Positions 1 through 13,435 of a stretch of DNA of 64,000 nucleotides are shown piece after piece (position 1 is the first letter of the stretch; each line of letters opens with the position of its first letter). The stretch lies in assembly GCF_014805625.2 (NCBI RefSeq), contig NW_023998414.1, positions 37,726,484-37,790,483 of the forward strand, read 5' to 3'. The notes below the pieces were generated by a model, which had not been told where the DNA came from, did no database searches, and was given only the letters and a program-made list of their open reading frames with translations. Both the position numbers and the translations under genes were made by a program. Origin of the DNA: Glossina fuscipes. Its lineage: Eukaryota; Arthropoda; Insecta; Diptera; Glossinidae.

Positions 1-1470
1 AGCTATCCTACTCTAGAATACTAGTAACCGATCACCTGCCCCGGAAATGTTTCTTATACAGTTAAGCCAGAAATATGAGTATATCGACTCGTAGCTGGCG
101 TTAATCGTCAGCTATGTCCCTTACAGAGTTAAGACAGGAAAGTCAGGTGAGATTAAAAACGTATGGGATGCTATGCCGAACGATGAAAGTTTGTAAAAAT
201 CGCTCAGTCTCTCGTTCGTTCTATGCAACGTCTGCTTTTGAAACTCCGATAGCAGCAAATTTTCCGATGGGCAGCTTAACTTGTGCTTGTGTGAGGCGCT
301 TAGCTTATGGAAATATGCGTCATAAGTGTGGGTCTCGAATAAAAAAAAAACATTACAAAAGGAAGAAATAAATTCTACGAGTACAGGTGGGATGAGCAAG
401 TAAGAAATTCAATAAATTTTAATTGTAAGCAAATATCGGTCAAGCCTATGATTATTGATGAAACAGTCTTACGATTAATTAGGCGGCGTATATACAATCA
501 CCCATGAGCATTAATTGGAATGTAGTTGTAACAAACTTGTGACTTCTTTATCATCCTAATGCCTATTGTAATTGAAGGTTTCGGGAATTGATCAGTTCCA
601 CTTACTAAGAGGGTCTCAAAATTTCCGTAAAACTTCAAATGAGATAGAAAGAATAGTCTTTTTTTTTTGGTTGTTGTTGTTGAATTGAATCATACAAAAT
701 GTACATAGGATAGGTTTATGTGTGAAATAGCACATCGGACATATTGTTCTCAGGGCTGCCCAGATACTTTTAAACTATAATCTTTCGTGTTTTATTTATT
801 TATTTTTTGTTAAATGTTTAATGTTTGCCAAAGGGCGCGGCGCGTAGGCGGACATTGTCAAGTCCAATAAAAATCCCAATTCCGATGTTCAACAATACAT
901 ATGCACTTTACGAAATCTCTCAGACATATTCGTCTGATTGCGCGCCAAGAATGACACACTTATTGAACATTCGTTAGACATTCAGCGAACGGTGTAAAAA
1001 TATTGCAAATGTTGCATAATAATGGTTGGAATTTAATGAGAGTGAAAGCGCATTAATGATAGAATTTTATATACATTAGCATAATAAAAAATTGGTGAGT
1101 GCCAGCGATCGTAAAGCAAATGTTTACATTTCCGAATAAGGCGGAGTCTAAATGCCCATTTGCACGCACATCGCACACTGCACTGCGAGCATAACGCCGC
1201 GAAACAACGACAATTTTTAATACTAGAGGGAGACGGAATATACACAGTATAGTATGTCTATTAATAAACAACCCTCTTTACGCTCGCAAAAATGAATAAT
1301 GAATAATGATCGCTGAAATCGAAAAGTAGAAAATTACTTCAAAAACAAAGCGACGGTAAATGATGGAAAATTTCGTAAAAGGTTTAGAAAACAATTAAAT
1401 GCGAAAAACCAAACGATTAATTTCTCTTCTTGTCGAACAAATACGAAAATTTCTTTATTTATTTATAGAT

Positions 1471-1513
<43 letters not shown>

Positions 1514-4500
1514 AAAAAAAGTTTCGCGGTTTAAAATTTGCACCGAAATGAAGGAAAGAAGAAAACAAAACAAAAAAAAAAAGAAATCCTTTTTAATATG
1601 ACTTTCCAAGAAATCGCATCAATCTCATAAATTTCTTGCGATTTTTATGATGTCACAACAAGAACAACAATTATCTGAGAAATGCGAAATGTAAAAATGC
1701 ATGTACCCGGCGAGTCGTAAAGGTGACCACGAATTTGGGAAATGGCAAATTTTGCATTTATTGCATTTAACAAGAGCAGATATTAGATTTTCAGGTTGAG
1801 GCGGATTAGGTCAAATGTTTTGCCAAAATGTCATAAACATTTACAACAATGTCATATTTATTAAGCTTTCTAAGGAAAATATAATTCGTGCGAATCAAGC
1901 GATCCGATTACAAAACAAGTAAACTGAACCAATAAATCCTTATATATAGTCGATTAGATTCCGCATTAGGGCATTAAAGGTTCACTCTCACATTTGGAAA
2001 AAGGATGAAAATTTCGTCAAATGTGAAAAAAATCTCTCAAGTCGATGAACAACTATTTTTACGAAACAACATTATTTAAGATATCGAGGATATTTTTTTT
2101 TGGTAATAAAAAAAAAATATCAACGAAGATACTCTATAGGCTATATATTCGTATTCAACTTGGCCAGGTTTGGTACCTCTTTTGTTTGTCTATTAATCAT
2201 CTTTGATTGGTTTGATAAAAGAAGATCAAATTAGTAAAAAGAAAGAGTAATTCATCCACACACGAAAGCACTTATTAATGCAAGGCATACATAAGTTATA
2301 AGCTAGTAATGGATAATGAAGTTCAGTAAACTTTGCTTTTTCGCATTTAGTATACAACAATTATTTTAATGATTATTTCAATAATGAAATCCTTTTGTAT
2401 TCCACTAATCGGATCAAGACAGTAAATAACAATGAGTTATCATTCATGCTGCCTTTAGAGATCGTTTTTGTGAAGCCAAATGAATTTATAAAATGAAATC
2501 TTTTCGCTGGACCTGCGACTTTGGCGTTAAGATTGAATCCTAAGACATGCCCTGACAAGTATTTTAATAAAGTCTTGTCTTGTCTTGTCTTATTAATCAA
2601 TTATTTATTAGGTCGCAAAAATGCATTATTGCATGCATTTCGATAAAAAGGAAAATCAATTTCATCATTGTTTATATGTATGAAGGCGTATTGAAGAAAC
2701 GCATTTATATCAAGCCGATCTTACTTACCCTTCTAGTAGAAAGTAGCATAGAAGATGTCTTGATTAAGTGAAATGGCCTTATAACATTTGTCAGGGAATA
2801 GAAGTTTTGCTTAATGCGCTTACACTTCAATTTATCATTCTCGTCGTTAATTATCAGAGACATCATTATGGCCCATCAAATTATTAAATTTGTCTAAAGG
2901 CAAAAAAAAAAAAAAAAAACAAAAAACGATTTAAATGTTTATGCATTGCGCACGTTTTGTATGTTTATAGATCAGCATGTAATGAACGATTGAATGAATG
3001 AATGAATGAAGACAATAAGCGTGAAAATTTTCATTTTTTCTATTTGCTTTCTATTCGTTCATTTTTTGTTTTTCTCTTAATTCCGTAACTGGGCATAATA
3101 TAAGATGAAATGCATTCAAATATCCTTGAAATCATTTTAAAGTAATATCCCACTGTGCGGCTTGCACAGTGTCACACGACATAGCTCACGACAAATTGTT
3201 TGCATTGACACTTTCAAGGCAACGACAGATTCCAAATATGGAGAGCGTGAAATTTTACGACATATTCGAAATAAAATAAAATCTTAATAAACCAATGGGC
3301 CACTGTTTTGCAATGTAAAGGCAAATAAGTGTACATCGACAACTGCATAAAGACATTTACTTAGCTGCACTTGTCTTCTATAATTGCCTGTAAGTCTGTA
3401 ATAATGAAGAGAATTCTTTATTGATTGCATTCCTTCCGTACTCATATACATCAGTCATCTTGCTGACGATCTCAGTACCCATACGTATAGGAGGCGTTGC
3501 GCCTGATGGCTGGATAAATATCAAAATCAAAAAAAAAAAAAAAACTATCCATCCTGGGATTTATATTCTTTGTTTTTTCTGTTCCTTTCGATTTCTTTGA
3601 AGTCCTCATGTAACCGCGCGAATCCTGACGAATTAATTAATAATAACTTTCAGCCTTTCCCTTCAAATGGAAGACATGTTTCCTGCATTGATTGTATTGA
3701 GGAATTTCCTGCAATTAATATGACATTTTAATTATGAAAGCACATCATCAGCAAATGATAATACAAAACGATTTTGTGCTCTCTCTTGCCTTCTGAATTT
3801 ATCAACTCGTCACAATCGGTTCGAAAGCGTAAGGTCAAAGAGTAAACCAAATAAATTGAATCTTGCGTATACCTGATGAAGAAATTGGTTTACAGTTGAC
3901 CTTCTAAACGATAATACACAGTTAGGTGCCACTGTATGTGAGCGTACAAACGGTGTTTTTATAATGTATGCCATAAATGCCTACCGCTGTGGTGTCACTA
4001 ACTAAAAAAAGGAAAATGAAAAAAAAAAAAAAAGAAATTCGACTCAAAAGTCGCTGTCTTGCTTGCTTTCCTTCAATATCTTCAAAGAGCTTCATGGTGA
4101 GCAAGTTTATGACCTGCTCTTTGATGATGTGTGTAACGCGTGTTTGTACATCTATATATATCGTCATATATATATATATATATATATATACTCCTATGTT
4201 ATTTTCCAAATATCCAAGCAACTGAACCCAACCCCATGTTGCGCTAACCGAGCTGTTTCTCTCTTTACTCAATATTTTTCCGCACAATGTTTTCTTTTTT
4301 TCATGTTTTTTTTTTGCATTTTTTCTTTTCGTGAAATGTTTTTTTTTTTTTTTCTTGTCTACTTAATGATGTTGGTATTGTTGCTGTTGTTGTTGTTGCA
4401 GTTGTTGAGTACAATTTTTATATTTTTTCCCTTCGTTTTTTTTTTTTTCTTTTTTTTTTTGCTGTTGTTGTAGTAATGATGGTGATGGTAGTGCTGTTTG

Positions 4501-4613
4501 CATAGCAAAAGAGAGTTGATATTATTGTATTTTGTTGGTGTCGTACATATACCGCAATGGAAAAATGGGAAATTTTTCCTGTGGTTGTTGTTGCGGCAAT
4601 GGTGGTTGCTTGA
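1..4613. other. upstream non-coding region of runt
   Basis: I see no convincing gene here. The short open frames have no recognisable domains and cross homopolymers. Simple repeats are (AT)n at 1479-1511, a TTGTC tandem at about 2571-2590, an A run at 2902-2919, GAAT repeats at about 2993-3009, an A run at about 4018-4033 and (AT)n at about 4166-4190. T runs and GTT repeats fill 4290-4480. By analogy with Drosophila runt, stripe enhancers may lie here. I cannot delimit any from motifs alone. Confidence 0.6.
1479..1511. repeat. (AT)n microsatellite
   Basis: About 16 uninterrupted AT units following ATACATAC. Confidence 0.9.
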
Positions 4614-4620
4614 TACCTGC
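4614..4620 (-). promoter_or_regulatory. candidate Zelda/TAGteam-like site about 200 bp upstream of the start
   Basis: TACCTGC reads GCAGGTA on the minus strand, the core of the CAGGTA motif bound by the early activator Zelda. Early zygotic genes such as runt often carry such sites near the promoter. One short motif is expected by chance every few kilobases, so this is a weak inference. Confidence 0.25.
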
Positions 4621-4777
4621 TTGTATGACTGACTGACTGGCCTATTGTTGTGTTTGTGTATGGTTTGCCTGCACCCTTAAGCAGGGGTCGCTAAGCGTTT
4701 ATGTACGTGTATATGGTTGTGCGAGTGCCTGTATTTACAACCAACCAAAGGTCGGTCGACCCAAAAAGCGATTCACA

Positions 4778-4850
4778 TTTATACTTTAAATACGGCTGAT
4801 GATCGTCGCAGAGAGTCAGTTCACTCAGCGACTTGAACGTGTTCAGAACG
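4778..4850 (+). promoter_or_regulatory. run: candidate runt core promoter (TATA-like plus initiator)
   Basis: TTTAAATA at 4785-4792, within a wider TTTATACTTTAAATA segment, sits about 33 bp upstream of GTCAGTTC at 4815-4822. The latter matches the arthropod initiator TCAGT, with A at 4818 as the likely start. At about +28 the sequence AGAACG (4845-4850) partly resembles a downstream promoter element. This would give a leader of about 437 nt. The assignment rests on motif spacing only; no transcript data are visible. Confidence 0.45.
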
Positions 4851-4995
4851 TATCAAATTAACTATATTATAACGACTGAACACACACACTCGCACATACT
4901 TACAAACGCAGAAACGACAAAAATTACCAGAAATTTTTATTAAAAATAATTTTGAAAATATTCCTAAGAGCAGATAAACGTAAAGGAAAAGAGCG

Positions 4996-5029
4996 AGGGA
5001 GAGAGAGAGAGAGAGAGAGGGAGAGAAAA
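4996..5029. repeat. (GA)n tract in the runt leader
   Basis: GA repeats with a single GGG interruption. GAGA tracts can bind GAGA factor in flies, but here the tract lies inside the presumed leader. Confidence 0.8.
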
Positions 5030-5093
5030 AAAAAACAAAAAACAAAACGATTAAATAAAAATAAATATTCAAAAAAAAAATTCGTAAAAATTA

Positions 5094-5135
5094 ATGAAAA
5101 CATTTCAAAAAATTCAAAGAAACACAAAACACTAG
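5094..5135 (+). other. upstream ORF 1 in the runt leader (13 codons)
   Basis: The first ATG after the putative start site opens MKTFQKIQRNTKH and stops at TAG 5133-5135, 119 bp before the main ATG. It has an A-rich context (TTA at -3 to -1). It could lower translation of the main frame, but no peptide function is implied. Confidence 0.35.
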
Positions 5136-5148
5136 TGTTGTTGTATAC

Positions 5149-6009
<861 letters not shown>

Positions 6010-6959
6010 GCTACGGTTATCCCCATCCAGGCGGTTTTAATCCTTTCATGCTGAATCCAGCTTGGCTGGATGCTGCCTATATGACTTACGGTTATGCGGA
6101 TTACTTTCGTCATCAAGCAGCTGCAGCGGTCAGTCACCATCCTGCCTTAGCTAAAAGCTCACCACCTTTACCGTCTGGTCAAACGGTTGTCCCAACACCA
6201 GCTACGGCTGGTGCAGCTATTGAATATCATCATCCCAGTCAAATAACGCCACCGCCTACAGGTGCTACGACGATTCCTGCTGTTAATTCTTTACCATCGC
6301 CACCTGGTTCCACATACAGTATACCGCAATTTCCATTTAATCCCGTAGCAGTGGCAGCAGCCGCAGCTGCCGCTTCTGTCCATCCTGATTTGTTGCATGC
6401 TCAACAAAAACCTCACCCTCATGCTTTTTATCCTTATCATTTTGCGGCCGGATTAAGAGCTCGCGTGCCACCTTTACATAATCCCTCTTTGCCAATCAAC
6501 AATGGTCCTCCGGAACATATCAGTACAGCTCATATTAGTCCTGCATCTTCAAGACCTTCATCCTCATCGCCGCCTTTAACAAGAAGTCATATTAAGCTCA
6601 ACAATTCTCTGGAAACTGGTTCAGTGCACGAGCACTCCGCTTCCGATGTTGATTCAGATGATGAGCATATCGATGTGGTAAAGTCGGCTTTTGTTCCCAT
6701 ATTACGTCCTCAAATATCTAGCGTAACTGGTTCGACGGAAGATCTAGATAAATCAGTTGACTCGACACGTTCATCGCCCGGCCAACAAATCAGTGTACCC
6801 CGTCCACGATCTGAATTGAAAGCTCCTTCCTCCCTAAAAGCCATATACCATGAACGCTCGCAGTCGGCCCGGTATACATCCACCGAAACCGGAGTAACTA
6901 ATACGACAAAAATCAAGAATGGCACCTGCAGTCAAAAGACTGTGTGGCGTCCGTACTGA
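6010..6959 (+). CDS. run: Runt transcription factor, coding exon 2 (C-terminal regulatory region, VWRPY)
   Basis: This exon completes codon 197 (Ser) and encodes residues 198-512. The splice gives SKQ-SYGYPHPGGFNPFM, the expected Runt continuation, followed by LNPAWLDAAYMTYGYADYF, a hallmark I recall from fly Runt. Other features are an alanine run at about 312-318, a Pro/Ser/His-rich middle, a Ser-rich block (SPASSRPSSSSPPLT, about 373-387), an acidic patch (DVDSDDEHIDVV, about 409-420) and the C-terminal VWRPY at 508-512. In the Runx family this pentapeptide recruits Groucho/TLE co-repressors. Runt acts in embryonic segmentation, sex determination and neurogenesis in flies. The exon has one open frame with a TGA stop at 6957-6959 and no frameshift. 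The total length of 512 residues is close to Drosophila Runt. Confidence 0.95.
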
Positions 6960-7051
6960 GGTGATTTTCTGACGCAGCAAGTCGTCAATATTTTCATTCT
7001 AACACAATTTGCCAAAGAATTGGCCAAAGGACGAACGCTAAATCATTAGCG

Positions 7052-7085
<34 letters not shown>
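7052..7085. repeat. (TA)n microsatellite in the runt 3' UTR
   Basis: About 17 TA units beginning 93 bp after the stop codon. Confidence 0.9.
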
Positions 7086-7089
<4 letters not shown>

Positions 7090-7271
7090 AGCCAATTATC
7101 CTGGAGTCGTTTCAATCGCAATGTAATTATCGTTGCATTGCATTCGTGGTAAAGAAAAATCGCTTAGTTAACACAAGGTTGTGCAGAACCGACGGTAGCA
7201 TCATTACCACACAGTGAAAACAATGGCTGTCTGGCTAAAGCATGAGTGTATTTTTTTTGTTTGTTGTGATA

Positions 7272-7311
<40 letters not shown>

Positions 7312-7845
7312 TGGTAACTACTACATGGAAATGAAATAAGCAGTAACCACAAAGCTTGTGATATAGTATTTAAGTTGAACTTTTTAAAGTACTCCACACG
7401 ATCAGCACCCTACACAATTATCTAACGATTAAAATTATGAAAAAAAAAAAGAAAAAAGGAATTATATCGAATTCTAACGAATTTTTATGCTTGATTCATA
7501 AAATCGTACGTAGAGTTCGTTATCGATGCATTGATATTTTCTGATAAATGAAATCAAAGCGCGTATCGCCAGGAACAACTATTGTTTGACGCGACTTTTG
7601 CTTAAAAATTCAAAAAAAAAAAAATAAATAAATAAATAAATAAAAGAAGAACATTAAGCAGAGAGATTGAAAATATGATATTTAACCTTTTTTTTCTCAA
7701 GGTTAAATGTGTGTTAATTTTGTTTCTTTAGTAAATATTTCATTTGTTTCTTATTTTTCGATAATATTACTAAAAAAAAATTTATCTATTGTAAGTTAAG
7801 TTTGAAGCGAAGGAAAACAAAAAACGAAATAGTTGAAAAATTAAA

Positions 7846-7851
7846 AATAAA
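7846..7851 (+). terminator. run: candidate runt polyadenylation signal AATAAA
   Basis: A canonical AATAAA lies about 890 bp after the stop codon. The AATA tandem at 7623-7643 is an alternative upstream signal. AATAAA is common in AT-rich DNA, so this is tentative. Confidence 0.35.
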
Positions 7852-8384
7852 TATATTTTTACAAAAAACACAAAAATATATATATATGTGAAATCTTTTC
7901 CATTGCATCTCGGCTCTACCTTGAAGTTAATACAATATTTTTTTTTTGTTTTTTTTTTTTTAAATCTACATTTGACTTAACATTACAAGGCAGTGCATCC
8001 GGCAGTACCAAGCTTTTCAAATTAATATTTTTACATCATTAGCTTATTTAAATCTGCCTCCAGTTGTAGCTTGTCTTTGCCCCGAAGTGGTAAGTAGTGG
8101 TATTTGAAAACAGAATCCTTTGAAATCTCTTATCTCCCCGTCTAAGCAATTCACTGCGACTTGTATGAAAACGAAATTTTTATTTCTCATCTTATGGCTT
8201 AATATAAGCGCTTTTTTTTTAAATTTTATTTAAATTTGCTTTTTTTAAATCCTGTTTTAATATTTCTGTTATTGGTAGGGTCATGCACTGAATAAGTTTT
8301 CAAAGCAACGAATTCTTTTAATTAAGGAATCTTCTGAAAGGATTTGGAGAAAACTTGAACAATGATTCAGTCTTTCCATCTCTA

Positions 8385-8387
<3 letters not shown>

Positions 8388-8417
<30 letters not shown>

Positions 8418-8418
8418 C
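8388..8418 (+). repeat. (GACA)n tandem
   Basis: Seven to eight GACA units followed by CACAGACATACA. Such GTCY-type arrays (read on the other strand) form one arm of dipteran mini-me repeats, but no conserved core follows this copy clearly. Confidence 0.75.
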
Positions 8419-10620
8419 ACAGACATACATTGAATATGTGAGTTAAGACTTGATCGAATTATTTATTGTTGCTTTATTAACATCGTTAACATTAAAGCCA
8501 TTTCCAAATTTCAAAATCAACGTAAGCTGAATAATGATACGGAGAAATTGTCACCTGCGTAAAGAATAAGCGAAAAAATATTGAGCTTTTCATTTATTAT
8601 CTCTTGTATTTTATATAAGATGATCAGCCACTCAGGGGTTTGCCCCCTGTACGAGCGAGCACAATGATGGTTACGAAGGTTTAGAGAGGTAGAGAGGTAG
8701 CGCCTGTGGTCGTTTAACTTAAACTTGGAAACATTAAACATGATGCGAAAGATCACTGGGAAATTATTCCAGCAGAACGACCGGACGATATGCAGGCAAT
8801 TCCTGTACGAGTGGATGGAAATGCTGAGAAAGCCTTATGGTCGCGGTACATCGGACATCATTAGTGGACATCCACCTAAAAGACGCTTGGAGCTTTTCTA
8901 AAATTCCAGTGATGGTAGACTCTATATGATTCCATTCATAACATTACTCGCCTTCATCTGAATAAGGATGAGATTTTTAAAGTGCCTCAGCGCAGGAATG
9001 CCTTTATATTCGTTCATTGAAAGTCCAAGGATGAATACGCTCAGCTACATTTTCAAAATTTAATTTGACAATGGACGACAACCGCTTTCCATACGATACT
9101 TGTTTGAAAGTCTTAACAAATTTATGCCAAAAACTTATTGTGCATCGTGTCGATGAAAAATCTTGTGAAATGCAAGCGTTTTGTTTAGGTCTGCTATCGA
9201 AATCAAAGACGCTTATATCCATGTCAAGTGTGAGAAAATTTCAGAATATCATGATAATGTTAAAGGCGTTTATAAAAAAAAAGTTCAACGTTTTTAAAAT
9301 ATACCGGATGATAATATTCATAACGGTTGCTTACACTTTACGCTTTAAATTCGCTTATCGCGCCTAAAGCAGAATCAGTCTGTCCTTCTTCAAGTAGCGA
9401 CAACTATGCGAACGGTTTTGCTATTTAAGACGAACTCATATCATATCGTTGTTGTTACAATGGTGTTTCTCTTCGAATTACACAAGTCCCGCCCATTTTG
9501 TATTAAGCTATAATGTTATGCTATAATATGCATTGCATAGATAAATTTAAGGGATATACATAATCAGCCTGTGTTTACAAAACATAGGGTAATTTTTACT
9601 AAATTTATATCAAAACAAAATAGTGAAAGGATTTATTAATAATAGGCTTGTGAACGCGTCAAGTTTTATATAATATTTTGTACGAAAAAAGTGGGTGGCC
9701 ATGACAGCTCTGATAAATTTATTAATTTTTGATTTGGCCGCTTTTATCATCTCGTAAACATTATATCAAAAATTATCTGAATGAATGATGATTTCAAAAT
9801 CAGTGAACACGCGTCGTTGAATGATTTGAAGCAAAATAAAAAGTCATAGATTAAACAAATTGAAATTCATTGTTAATTCAGTAGATTCATCGAAAGTAGC
9901 TTAGGGCCTGTGGTAATGGTTCTCAATATGAAGTAAAGTCGATTGCAAGTCAAATCAAAAGATTTTTCTTTCATATTTTATCGATCTCGGTAAACGCTTC
10001 TCTCGTCGTAAGACTGAGTCTATAACTGACAGCCAACGAGTGCGCTCGATATCGAGAATCACTAATCGCCTTTATATTTCAAAGAGTTACTTACGTAACA
10101 ACATGTCAAGGCAATTAAATGCAATATGAAAAGACTCAGCCGATGTACGATAAGCTTAAACAACATTGTCTCGAGAAAAATGTATTTAGTTTCGATTCTG
10201 GAAAGGCTTTTCATTCACACTTCCATAGCATGGCTTTTTTTACTTGCCAAGTTGTTTAAAGTACTCGAACGAGACTATGTTTAGAGCCATTGTCAGCCAA
10301 ATTGGTCTGCTTATTATGAAAATGTCAAGTTTGATCTGCACATTTTCAATAAAAACGAAACGGCACTCGTATCTCGATAGAGTAGTCTTTCACGTTTACC
10401 TTTCGCACCTGCCTCGATGGCTGATCAGACAGAGCCCTTAGGGTTGTTGGGTAATTTACGAGCGATAGGTTGCGTCCGTCCTTGTATGCAAGATAATCGT
10501 GCACCTGAGAGAGTCTTTTCCAAGACTGAAGTACCAAATATGAAGGGTTCACTGGTTCACTATGGTTCAAACTCTCCCCTCTGGACGAGGCATGGCCAAC
10601 CAGCACCTATTATTATTTAA

Positions 10621-10875
10621 TCACAACGAATATTCTTTGAAACGTCGCACCGAACGGTCCGTCGTCACGCGCTGATTCGATCGAACTATTCGCAATGATA
10701 TTCCTGCTGGGGACCGTCTCCTTCGGATATGTGCTTTACGAGTGACTGGGAAACTTGACATCAGTGCATTCAATAATTTTAGTTCATAATACAGTAGGAA
10801 TATCGGGATTATGCCTGCCACTATTATGCGTACTCGTGCATTCCGTTTATCCATATATTGCGGATTGCCATTCAA
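10621..10875 (-). pseudogene. possible LINE C-terminal fragment
   Basis: The minus strand reads an 84-residue frame including RIIVAGIIPIFLLYYELKLL. This resembles the 'AG-IPI-LL--E' segment found after the RT domain in jockey/R1-like non-LTR elements. The following Arg-rich stretch is compatible but not diagnostic. No RT catalytic motif is seen next to it. It may be a chance frame. Confidence 0.3.
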
Positions 10876-12217
10876 CTTACCCCTTGTAGCGTTTAATGTA
10901 TGTATAAGTAACAGTTATCAACACATAACACAGACAGACACCAGATCACACAATTAATTACTCACAGACCTGCTTGTTGAAGATATGTGCATCGAGACTT
11001 TTTCTTTGCCGATCACTTCAATGGTTTTGGCAAAAAATTATACAAAATTTTAAATGAGTTTTTGCCGCGCTTTTGAAGCTTTATCCTCTTGTCTATAGTA
11101 TGCCGTATTAGTAAACTCGATCCTATCCGTTCTGTAGCGTGATTTGAGCCTCATTTGTTAACTGTTTACAAAGAAATATATTTATATTTTATGTAGTGTT
11201 AATGTCTAACACTAAATTCGCACAATCACACATTTCGGTAATGGAGTTGAAAGGTATGGTTTGCAATTATGTATATACGCTGCACCACTTGTGCTAAGAA
11301 TATGTTAAGTTTGCGCAGATATGGGCAACGTCTAGATGGACATTTGAGATAGACTAACCTCCCATTATGCCAATGCATCCGCCCGTTGACGTTTCGTCTA
11401 ACACGTTACGCATATATTTTTGTGTTTAGTTAAGAGACCGCTTCCCAAATAACGCCCAATTTTCAGAAAGGTGGTAAATGAAAAAATATTGCATTTTTTT
11501 AAAGTTCTCGGAAAACTCGCCGAAAAATAGGAGAGGAATGCGGAAAATTTAGAAGTGATGGAACGATTTTTTGAATCTCTTCGCATATAGAGACTTCTTA
11601 CGAAAAATCTGCCTTTCTACAACAACAAGGTTTAATTTGTTGTGAAAATTAGTAACAAAATAGTGACTACAGTTACTGCAATAAGTTTAGATCACATGGA
11701 TATATTTTGATGAAAAATGACGGCACGAATAATCGTAATCTGACAGAAATATTGATGGCATCAAATGTGCACAGCGTGTACTGATTTTTCGAACCTTTAG
11801 CCGTATAAATGCATTGGTGTCGCCAAAAGTATGCCTTTACGTGGAAACAGGTCCAGTTTATCCTGAAAATAGATAAAGTATCGTATTAGACGAATCAGTG
11901 GAGGGTATTTTGGGATTTTGGCCATGTCCGGCTATAACATGTTAAGTTTTTTTAATTTGATTAGTGCCAACGAAATACGCTGTGTGTGTTTATAGCGTTT
12001 TTCAAATACTTTACATTATCTGTACGTGGATAACTATTTATATTTATATATCTTTGCTAACATTATCATATTCTTTGCAATGATTGAATTAAGTTTGTCA
12101 AATGTTTGTAATATTTATAAGTACCACATTATGCGTATGTATATATTCGCTGTATCAGCTATAGAAGCGTTCTCTATGAAAAAAAGCACTTAGTCCAAGA
12201 GTATAGTAAAAGAAAAA

Positions 12218-12466
12218 TTGTATATTAAACTGTTGTCCATCTGTCCGATAAAATGTTATTTCCAGGCCGAAAGGATGTCTGGTCTATTGAGGGCGTCTGG
12301 TCTAACCAGGGCATATTATTTAATTGTTGTCAGTGAGAGCTTTAAGTATTTCAAGTCATCGATTGAAACTGATGATAATAGAGAAGGAGTAATGCATGAT
12401 GAATATAAGCCGCTGAGGGTAACATGTTTCGGTTCAGTGCTATATATGCTAACATCATCATCCTGA
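12218..12466 (+). pseudogene. weak LINE-like fragment
   Basis: An 82-residue frame contains SESFKYFKSSIETDDNREG. This resembles the E-FKYLGS-I--DG segment downstream of the RT catalytic site in non-LTR elements, with substitutions. Nothing around it adds support, so confidence is low. Confidence 0.22.
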
Positions 12467-13364
12467 AACGTCATTATCGACTTTTGGCATATTGCGTCCG
12501 TAGTTTTAGTTCGGTTGCACTCATCGTTTGTATTGTTGTTGCTATACTATATAGACTAAATATTAATTAGTCTGTCTGCCTATCTTTTCGCCTACGTCAC
12601 GGGTAATCAAAAACCGTCAAAGCTTCCATCTCGTACATAGAATCAGATAAGGTCAACCTGCAAACTTGTAAACTTTTTTCTTAGACTTGCCCATCCAATG
12701 ACCAGATTGTAATCTCTACTTGTTACGCTACACCTCTACATTAAATAAACTGCTCTTCACGTATGAATGGAAAATGTTATTATAAAATTTGCGCTGCAGT
12801 CATGTTCTCGGCTGCTTAATTTATATCCCATGTTATGCTAACGATATCGTCACATTTTAGATCTCAAAAAGTGGCAAATTTCCAAACTTTTAAAATTTTT
12901 CCATACGTTGATATATGTCTGTCAAAAGAAAAATTATAGGGTTACATAAGGCTTAAGGGGAATCTTTGATAACTACTCTCGATTCGGAAACATATTTTCT
13001 GGCTATCAAATGTGGAATTGAAAGGAGGATCAGTGAAATTATGTGCAAAAGTTCAGTCGCAGTTGCTTTAAATTAAGCCAGAGAGATAGTTGGACGGGCA
13101 TGATAAATAGGATCGAATCAGAGTAGGACAATGTCTATTATTTTTAGGTATTACAGATAAAAAAAAAGTTGGCATAGTGAGGTCACAAAGGCGAAAGATG
13201 TGCCTACCCGTAGTAATGCGAATCGATCAATTGGGACTATTTAGTGCTGCGCTCAAAAAGTAAGACCAATTTAATGTTTTTCTTTTTTAGCATTATTATT
13301 AATTTTATCAGTGGAAAACACCCTAAGCCTAACACTAAGGCTTTATTGAAAATTCTATCACACT

Positions 13365-13435
13365 TGAGATTTGAACTCACGATCATTGGGTTATTAGTGA
13401 AGATCCTTTGCCTGCTCGGCTTCTTAGACGATTTT
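13365..13435 (-). mobile_element. tRNA-arm-like (SINE-like) fragment
   Basis: Read on the minus strand, GATCGTGAGTTCAAATCTC at the low-coordinate end resembles a tRNA T-arm and B box. GAAGCCGAGCAGGCAAAGGATC, about 50 bp upstream in that orientation, resembles a degenerate D-arm and A box. Acceptor-stem pairing is not evident, so this is not a functional tRNA. Related pieces occur near 40.05, 43.03 and 44.83 kb. Confidence 0.4.

Larger units (their letters stand above)
6960..7870 (+). other. run: probable runt 3' UTR
   Basis: This non-coding AT-rich DNA follows the stop codon. It contains a (TA)n tract at 7052-7085 and an A run at 7275-7302. AATAAA-type signals occur at 7623-7643 (an AATA tandem) and at 7846-7851. 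The later signal, followed by TATATTTTTAC, is the better polyadenylation candidate. The end is inferred only. Confidence 0.4.

Noticed and set aside
3922..4473. Overlapping 121- and 136-codon frames upstream of runt
   Set aside because: Both cross (AT)n and T runs and have no recognisable domain.
6710..6925. 71-codon frame antisense to runt exon 2
   Set aside because: Shadow of a real coding exon.
8388..8418. CRISPR-like periodic repeat
   Set aside because: It is a simple GACA tandem without spacers. No array of spaced repeats exists anywhere in the window, and the DNA is animal.
9065..9367. 100-codon open frame
   Set aside because: Starts with acceptable composition but degrades into Lys/Ile-rich low complexity; no motif recognised.
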